From: Mangrovactinospora gilvigrisea
GTDB taxonomy: Bacteria > Actinomycetota > Actinomycetes > Streptomycetales > Streptomycetaceae
Length of the DNA stretch: 42,835 nt
Assembly: GCF_001879105.1 (NCBI RefSeq)
Contig: NZ_MLCF01000074.1
Span: 1 to 42,835 of the forward strand
Direction: 5' to 3'
The notes beneath the pieces are model-generated. The model was not told the DNA's origin and did no database searches. It saw nothing but the letters and a program-made list of their open reading frames with translations. Below are positions 38,494-42,835 of the stretch, piece by piece (position 1 is the stretch's first letter; every line of letters starts with the position of its first letter). Both the position numbers and the translations under genes were made by a program.

Positions 38494-38889
38494 CTACGGC
38501 CAGGTCCTCCGGATCGCCTCCGCGCCGATGGCGTACAGGGCAGGGCCGCCCTGGGTGACAGCGGCGATGATCTCGGTTTCGGCACGGACGATGCGGCGGA
38601 CCATCTCGTCGATCTTCAGCTGCTGGTTGTCGAGGTAGAACAGCACTCCACCGTGGCGCTCGATCGGGGCGCGCTCGTGGTCACGGCCGCGGATCCGGCC
38701 GTCCTTGCACAGGGGGACCCAGCCGCGGGCCAGGCCGTGATGAAGCCAGACCTCGTCGCTGATCTCCTGGGCGTCGTTGGGGAACTCCTCGGCGATCAGG
38801 TGAAGGGTCCAGCCGCGCTCGCGAAGGCGGGCGGGCGTGGAGCGTCCGAGGTTGCGGTCGACGAAGAATTCAAGCTGCGGCTGGGGCAT
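38494..38889 (-). CDS. PIN-like domain protein (DUF5615/VapC45-like), putative toxin
   Basis: This 131-residue protein begins LEFFVDRNLGRSTPARLRER and has DEVWLHHGLARGWVPLCKDGRIR, the layout of the small PIN-like (Mut7-C/DUF5615 type) nuclease domains. Acidic residues D11, D45/E46 and D63 would form the metal site. The family is commonly paired with DUF433 proteins as a toxin-antitoxin system. Its ATG lies 20 bases inside the end of the DUF433-type gene, so translation is coupled. The C-terminal 45 residues (IDEMVRRIVRAETEI...) are helical. Confidence 0.72.
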   Translation of the reverse strand: MPQPQLEFFVDRNLGRSTPARLRERGWTLHLIAEEFPNDAQEISDEVWLHHGLARGWVPLCKDGRIRGRDHERAPIERHGGVLFYLDNQQLKIDEMVRRIVRAETEIIAAVTQGGPALYAIGAEAIRRTWP

Positions 38890-39523
38890 GCTGGCAGACG
38901 GCCTCGACCTGGTCTCGCGTGAGGCCGTACTCCTCTGCCACCGTCTCCAGCGACTCTCCCGCCCGCCACATGCCGACGATCGCGTCGACCTGGACCCTGT
39001 TCTGCTCCACCACCGGGCTGCCCCAGCCGAACCGCGGATCGATGATCACCGGTGCGACGTCCGGGTACTGACGCAGCCTCAGCCGATCCGGGAACTGGTC
39101 GCCGGCGGGCCAGTGGACGTAACGCAGATAGTCCTCGATGACCTCGCGGAAGGGCTGCTGACGGTCATGGACCCGGACCAGCTCGCCGCCCTGGATCTCC
39201 GTGAAGATATCGACGCCGTCGGTGGCGATGCGTTGCGTGGCCAGCCCGTACGGGGTGCCGAACTCCTCGCGGACGGCGGTGGCGGCTTCACGGATCTTCG
39301 GAAGCGGCAGACCCAGTTCGCGCAGGGAGCGGATGACGTAGCTCTCGACGACGGCCACAAAGGGCAGAGCAGGGCCGCCCCGGTGGAGGGGCGGCACGCT
39401 GTGGACGAGGGGGGCGCCGGCGGCGCACTCCCCCGTCCAGCGGGACAGCGTGCGACTTGGGATCTCCAGGTGCCGGGCGGCCTCCTGGATCCCCATCAGC
39501 GGGTCGTTCAACCGGTCAACCAT
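38870..39523 (-). CDS. DUF433-type protein with N-terminal helix-turn-helix, putative antitoxin/regulator
   Basis: This 217-residue protein starts with a MerR/excisionase-like helix-turn-helix (LMGIQEAARHLEIPSRTLSRW, residues 9-29). It ends with a DUF433 domain: IIDPRFGWGSPVVEQNRVQV, then DAIVGMWRAGESLETVAEEYGLTRDQVEAV. DUF433 proteins act as antitoxins for PIN-like partners. The ATG at 39523 follows GGGAGGTG. The gene overlaps the PIN-like gene by 20 bp, in the usual antitoxin-then-toxin order, and is the first gene of the islet transcript. It may bind its own promoter in the 170 bp before the right-hand repeat. Confidence 0.78.
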   Translation of the reverse strand: MVDRLNDPLMGIQEAARHLEIPSRTLSRWTGECAAGAPLVHSVPPLHRGGPALPFVAVVESYVIRSLRELGLPLPKIREAATAVREEFGTPYGLATQRIATDGVDIFTEIQGGELVRVHDRQQPFREVIEDYLRYVHWPAGDQFPDRLRLRQYPDVAPVIIDPRFGWGSPVVEQNRVQVDAIVGMWRAGESLETVAEEYGLTRDQVEAVCQHAPAAA

Positions 39524-39691
39524 CCAGCACCTCCCTCGGAGCGTCCTCACCAGGCCATACGGTATGACCCTACCCGGACAACGACCCGCTGCCCCGCCGG
39601 TTGCGGGCCTCGTCGGGAATGCCGGATGTCGACCGTTCGGGTGAGCGTCACCGTAGCGGCGGGATCGTGGAGGGATGTGGAGAGTGCCTGG

Positions 39692-39754
39692 CCGGGGGCA
39701 ATCCTGAGGGAGTGTCATCAAGCATCGTGACCAGTCAATATGACGGTCGCGGGG
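39692..39754. repeat. Direct repeat copy 2 (att-like, distal end of the islet)
   Basis: Starts CCGGGGGCA and continues TCCTGAGGGAGTGTCATC, as in copy 1; six substitutions in 63 bases. It includes the terminator hairpin, but outer pairs and the T-run are lost (CTTTG). Probably the displaced original tRNA 3' end and terminator, no longer under selection. Confidence 0.9.
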
Positions 39755-40071
39755 CTTTGTCGTGCGCGAGGGCGCAGGCGATTCAAAAGGGGCGCACCGC
39801 CGAGGAAGGCGCGGTAGGCCTCGGCGGCGTCCGGCTCGATGTCCGGGGCCGTGGGGCCGTAGCGGGTGTCCGTGCGGTCGCGCTTCGGGCCGGAGAGCCA
39901 GAACTCCTCGTCCGTCTCGACGTCGTAGAAGTTCGCGTCGTACATCCCGCCGGCCCGGCGCAGGGTCCGCCCGTGAAAGTACGCGGTGGCCCAGGTCCTC
40001 GAGAAGTCGACCCACCCGATCCAGGAGGGCCCGCGGTCGATGTCGTAACCCGTCTTCAACTGCACGAACAT
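39718..40071 (-). CDS. Conserved hypothetical protein (MFVQLKTGYD family)
   Basis: This 117-residue protein matches a small actinobacterial family that I recall by its N-terminus MFVQLKTGYDIDRGPSWIGWV and by the ANFYDVETDEEFWLSGPKRDRTDTRYG block. Function unknown. The start at 40071 is by family resemblance; an ATG at 40086 would add five residues. The last dozen residues are read from inside repeat copy 2, so the present C-terminus is probably a product of the integration event rather than the ancestral one. Confidence 0.7.
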   Translation of the reverse strand: MFVQLKTGYDIDRGPSWIGWVDFSRTWATAYFHGRTLRRAGGMYDANFYDVETDEEFWLSGPKRDRTDTRYGPTAPDIEPDAAEAYRAFLGGAPLLNRLRPRARQSPATVILTGHDA

Positions 40072-40163
40072 GATCCGTCGAGGCATAGCCCCAGGTTCGC
40101 AGCGCGCCGCGGTGACCGCACCCGGATTCTTCCCTTGCCGCCGGGTGGCCCGGGTGGCCGGCG

Positions 40164-40508
40164 TCACGCCCGGATGAGCTCATCGGCGTGGGCGGCCTCG
40201 TTCTCGCGGACTCGGCCGGGGCCGGCGGTGCGGAGTCGCCAGCCGGTGCCGGCGGCGAGCGCGGAGTCGATGCGGGTGCGGACCTCCGCCTCGTCGGCGG
40301 GGTCGGCGGCGAAGAGGATGCGGAGGCGGACGTCGGCGCCGTCGCCGGTGCCGGTGCGTTCGGCGGCGGTGTGGTGGGGAGCGAGCGGGCACGGCGGCGG
40401 GTGCTCCCAATGCCCGCAGAGCGCGGTGGTGATGGCCGCGCCGGGTGCGCGCTGGTCACCGTCCGGCTCCATGGCCACCAGCGCGTCATGGGCGAATGCT
40501 TGTCGCAT
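40164..40508 (-). CDS. Conserved hypothetical protein
   Basis: This 114-residue protein has a small conserved N-terminal part (MRQAFAHDALVAMEPDGDQRAPGAAITTALCGHWEH) with two Cys and several His (CGHWEHPPPCPLAPHH), which could bind a metal. The C-terminal half (VRLRILFAADPADEAEVRTRIDSAL) is ordinary alpha/beta. I recall similar proteins in streptomycetes but know of no function. It lies 15 bp after the DinB-type gene and probably shares its transcript. Confidence 0.75.
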   Translation of the reverse strand: MRQAFAHDALVAMEPDGDQRAPGAAITTALCGHWEHPPPCPLAPHHTAAERTGTGDGADVRLRILFAADPADEAEVRTRIDSALAAGTGWRLRTAGPGRVRENEAAHADELIRA

Positions 40509-40523
40509 GGGTGCAGTGTCCCG

Positions 40524-41084
40524 TCAGGCCGTCGGTGCGCGGAAGGGGTCGGCGGCCGCCTGGACGGTGCGGCGCAGCGCGTCGGGGACGGCGGCGCCCG
40601 GCAGGTCGTCGATCTGCTCGCGGAGGATGTCGGCGTGGCCGGCGTGCCGGGCGGTCTCGGCGACCATCAGGACGAGGATGCCGCCCAGGGTGGTGCCGCG
40701 ATGGCCCGCGTCCCAGTGCGCGACGCTGCCGGGGCTGTCCAGGTCGAGGGCGGCGACGGTCGCGTCGGCGTGCGTGCAGGCGGCGCGGTAGGTGGCGGCG
40801 ATGTGCTCGGTGGACTCGTCCGGGGTCGCCCACATGTCGATCTCGGTGGACAGGTCGCCCCGGAACCACGTCGGCGATGCGTAGCGGTCGCGCCCGAAGG
40901 TGTTCCCGAGGTAGCCGTACTCCAGCCCGGCGAGATGCTTGACCAGCCCGAGCAGGTTGGTCCCGCTGGCGGTGAGCGGCCGCCGCCGGTCGTACTCCGA
41001 CAGCCCGTCGAGCGTGGCGAGCATCGCCGCCCGCGCGGTGCGCAGCGCGGTGAGCAGTTCTGCCTTGAGATCGAGGTCGGCCAT
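40524..41084 (-). CDS. DinB/DUF664-family protein (mycothiol-dependent-type transferase fold)
   Basis: This 186-residue protein is a four-helix DinB-like fold. Metal-ligand His positions are visible in GLVKHLAGLEYGYLG and in VAETARHAGHADILREQIDDLPG, the pattern of the DUF664 branch. Related actinobacterial proteins are thiol-dependent (mycothiol) transferases or hydrolases; the substrate here is unknown. ATG start, divergent from the Fic gene across 91 bp. Confidence 0.88.
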   Translation of the reverse strand: MADLDLKAELLTALRTARAAMLATLDGLSEYDRRRPLTASGTNLLGLVKHLAGLEYGYLGNTFGRDRYASPTWFRGDLSTEIDMWATPDESTEHIAATYRAACTHADATVAALDLDSPGSVAHWDAGHRGTTLGGILVLMVAETARHAGHADILREQIDDLPGAAVPDALRRTVQAAADPFRAPTA

Positions 41085-41175
41085 GGGGACGGACCCTAGG
41101 CGCGCGGTACGACATCGTCGGTCTCGCGGTCATCGCTGCGGGCCGGCCCCGCGGCCGGGGTGGGAGGGTGGGGGC

Positions 41176-42483
41176 GTGTTCCTCGATTTCGCGCCGTGGC
41201 CGCTGAGTTGGGACGAGGTCGATCCCGCGCGGCATCCGTTCGACGCGGCGTCGGCGGCCGAGACGGTGCGGGGGCTGGGGCCGGCGCGGCGGGTGACGCG
41301 ATCGGCGGAGATCTGCGACGCGGGGGCGCTCTGGGCCGACGCCATGTCGCACGCGCTCGTCGAGCGGTACGGGCGATGGGCGGCGGGGTGGCGGTGGTCG
41401 CACGACGAGGGGGACTTCGACGGCGGGCCGGTGGGCGGTTGGTGCTGCCCGCGGCACTCGATCACCGGGCCGAAGGAGACGCTCGACCGTGTCGCCGCCG
41501 CGCTGTGCGAGTGGCGGGCGTGGCTGGAGAGCCTGGCCGGATGGTTCGAGCGCTACCCGCTGGAGCCGAGCGCTGTCGAGGAGCAGCGGATCCTGTGGGA
41601 GCGGGCGGCGCGGAACCTGATCCTCCAGGTGGTCGACCGCACCGGCTGCGGCAGCGGGTGGCACCGGCACTGCCGGCAGGTCCTCACCTGGTTCCTGGCC
41701 CGCTGGGGCGTCCCGGACGAACCGGCGGAGGCGCTCGTCGAGGAGGCGGTCGGCGGACGCTTCGGCAGCTGGACCGGGCCGGGGCCGGTGCTCGTCGACG
41801 ACGTCGCGGAGCGGCTCGCGAGGTCGCTGCGGCCGGGCGGGTTCGGGCGTCCGGAGGGGCCGGTGACGGACCATCTGGAACGGTGGCTGGCGCTGCGCGG
41901 CGCGGTGCCGTGGGAGGCGGGCGCGGACGGACCCGCGCCGGCGGCGCGGGACGGCGCAGCCGAGGACGTCCGCGCGTTCGACGCGGCGATCGACCCCGCC
42001 CGCGCCGAAGGGCTGCTCGCCGCGCTGGAGTCGGCGCGGGCGGACGCGGCGCGCGGCGCCGTCCTCGACTTCGCGCTGCTCGCCGGGTGGCAGCGGCATG
42101 TCCTGGGCACCGTGCAGCCGCCGCCGTTCCGGACGGCGCCAGCGTTCGCCAAGGGCGGCCGCGAGCGGTACGGGCTCCGCCCCGGCATCCGCGCCCGCCT
42201 CGACGCCTGCCTCGCCGAGAGTGCGCCGGGCGCCGGGCGGCCGCTGGCGCTGTCGGTCCGCGCCGCACGCGCCTGCCTCGACGTCTGCTTCTTCCACCCC
42301 TTCGACGACGGCAACGCCCGCGCGGCATTCCTCGCCCTGGTCTTCGTCCTCGCCCGCGAGGACGCCGCGCCGGGCACCGCCACTCCGCTCCGCCGCGTCT
42401 CCTGGCACGCGGACGCCCCGCAGGACGCGGTGGCCCTCGCCCGGTGCGTGACTGTCGCAATCGGTCACCCCCGCAAGGATTGA
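41176..42483 (+). CDS. Fic-domain protein
   Basis: This 435-residue protein has a C-terminal Fic motif H374-P-F-D-D-G-N-A-R382 in CFFHPFDDGNARAAFLAL. Fic enzymes usually transfer AMP from ATP to a Ser/Thr/Tyr of a target, with the His as base. The standard motif ends GNGR; here an Ala replaces the second Gly, which may change nucleotide binding. A classical inhibitory helix motif was not found. The N-terminal 250 residues are Trp-rich (e.g. GWRWSHDEGDF) and unassigned. Start GTG 41176 with GGAGGG ahead. No antitoxin partner is adjacent. Confidence 0.82.
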   Translation: MFLDFAPWPLSWDEVDPARHPFDAASAAETVRGLGPARRVTRSAEICDAGALWADAMSHALVERYGRWAAGWRWSHDEGDFDGGPVGGWCCPRHSITGPKETLDRVAAALCEWRAWLESLAGWFERYPLEPSAVEEQRILWERAARNLILQVVDRTGCGSGWHRHCRQVLTWFLARWGVPDEPAEALVEEAVGGRFGSWTGPGPVLVDDVAERLARSLRPGGFGRPEGPVTDHLERWLALRGAVPWEAGADGPAPAARDGAAEDVRAFDAAIDPARAEGLLAALESARADAARGAVLDFALLAGWQRHVLGTVQPPPFRTAPAFAKGGRERYGLRPGIRARLDACLAESAPGAGRPLALSVRAARACLDVCFFHPFDDGNARAAFLALVFVLAREDAAPGTATPLRRVSWHADAPQDAVALARCVTVAIGHPRKD

Positions 42484-42491
42484 GCGATCGC

Positions 42492-42608
42492 TTGAGACCG
42501 GGGCCGGTCGTCGGCTACGAGGGGACGTTCACCGCCTCGTACGCGGACCTCCGCCGCGCCGGGGTGCGGCCCGGGCTGCGGCCGGCCCGCGAGGAGGCCC
42601 GGGCGTGA
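42492..42608 (+). other. Short coding-like remnant after the Fic gene
   Basis: A 38-residue frame from TTG 42492 reads PVVGYEGTFTASYADLRRAG and ends REEARA. Its composition looks like protein, but there is no ribosome-binding site and no family I can name. It may be the tail of a lost gene or chance. The rest of 42484-42682 shows nothing else. Confidence 0.25.
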
Positions 42609-42682
42609 GCCCCGAGAAGGCGGCGGGTTCGGGACCGCGGCGCTTCCCCGCTACGGGTCGGCACAGGACGCGTAACCGCCCG

Positions 42683-42835
42683 TCAGCCGGCGTCCGGCGC
42701 GCGCCACACCAGGGTGTAGCGCCAGAAGAGGCGGCGGCGCAGGCGGGCGCCGGGGAGGACGGTGCGGGCGCGGTGGGCGATGGCCGGGAAGGGCATGGTC
42801 GGGGGGCGGGTGCGGGCGGTCATGGAGGTGGGGCG
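42683..42835 (-). CDS. C-terminal end of a probable SAM-dependent methyltransferase (partial)
   Basis: The last 50 codons before TGA 42683 read FPAIAHRARTVLPGARLRRRLFWRYTLVWRAP near the end. The LPGxxxRRxLxWRYTLxW ending is frequent in class I methyltransferases of actinobacteria. The catalytic part lies beyond the window. An internal ATG (42823) has no ribosome-binding site, so the gene very likely continues outside. Confidence 0.5.
   Translation of the reverse strand, partial: RPTSMTARTRPPTMPFPAIAHRARTVLPGARLRRRLFWRYTLVWRAPDAG

Larger units (their letters stand above)
36375..39754. mobile_element. Decayed tRNA-integrated islet (probable integrative element remnant)
   Basis: About 3.3 kb bounded by a 63-base direct repeat that starts in the 3' end of tRNA-Arg. 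It contains the C-terminal piece of a tyrosine recombinase and small accessory genes (lipoprotein, paralogue pair, PIN-like/DUF433 pair), all on the minus strand, and no recognisable core gene. Site-specific elements that insert in a tRNA 3' end leave exactly this pattern. The integrase is broken and no replication or transfer gene is seen, so it is unlikely to be mobile by itself. Confidence 0.75.

Noticed and set aside
38295-38585. 96-codon Pro/Arg-rich minus frame covering the 59-residue ORF
   Set aside because: Composition is shadow-like, it overlaps the PIN-like gene by 90 bases, and the 59-residue frame has the coupled GTGA junction instead.
36375-39754. Islet as an insertion sequence or transposon
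   Set aside because: No transposase and no terminal inverted repeats; the direct repeat starting in a tRNA 3' end fits site-specific integration instead.
39762-40073. 103-codon Arg/Pro-rich frame on the plus strand
   Set aside because: Opposite the MFVQLKTGYD-family gene, composition is a shadow, no ribosome-binding site.

Overview
The window is a high-GC (roughly 70% or more by eye) actinobacterial chromosome segment, most likely from Streptomycetaceae (Streptomyces, Kitasatospora or a close genus). The evidence is the codon use, the many GTG starts, the actinobacterial forms of rho, atpF and DUF2550, the MurA with Asp in place of the fosfomycin-target Cys, and the gene order argS-lysA-hom-thrC-thrB-rho-LCP-rpmE-prfA-prmC-Sua5-PTP-WecA-atpIBEFHAGDC, which is typical of these genomes. 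Genus assignment is inference.

Layout. 1-5.6 kb: a P-loop membrane protein cut by the window edge, a STAS protein, a 3-hydroxybutyryl-CoA dehydrogenase, and a coupled two-gene unit (SCO6745-like protein and spheroidene-monooxygenase-like protein) divergent from a TetR regulator, with two operator-like dyads between them. 5.7-10.9 kb: a small membrane protein, murA, a GntR/FCD regulator, a PduO-type cobalamin adenosyltransferase and a cytoplasmic-type multicopper oxidase, closed by a 22-bp perfect hairpin. 10.9-19.9 kb (minus): the full F1Fo ATP synthase operon atpIBEFHAGDC followed by a DUF2550 gene. 19.9-28.9 kb (minus): a WecA/MraY-like transferase, low-molecular-weight phosphatase, Sua5/YrdC, prmC, prfA, rpmE, an LCP cell-wall ligase and rho. 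28.9-36.2 kb (minus): aspartate-family amino-acid genes thrB, thrC, hom and lysA, then argS translationally coupled to a free-standing receiver domain.

36.3-39.75 kb is the accessory part. A tRNA-Arg(CCG) gene is followed by a 3.3-kb islet bounded by a 63-bp imperfect direct repeat (57 of 63 identical) that starts inside the tRNA 3' end. Inside, all on the minus strand, are a lipoprotein, the C-terminal remnant of a tyrosine recombinase, two small paralogous proteins, a 59-residue ORF, and a DUF433-type HTH protein overlapping a PIN-like protein by 20 bp (toxin-antitoxin-like). I read this as a decayed integrative element at a tRNA attachment site.

39.7-42.8 kb: conserved small hypotheticals, a DinB/DUF664 protein, a Fic-family protein, and the C-terminal end of a probable methyltransferase that leaves the window on the right.
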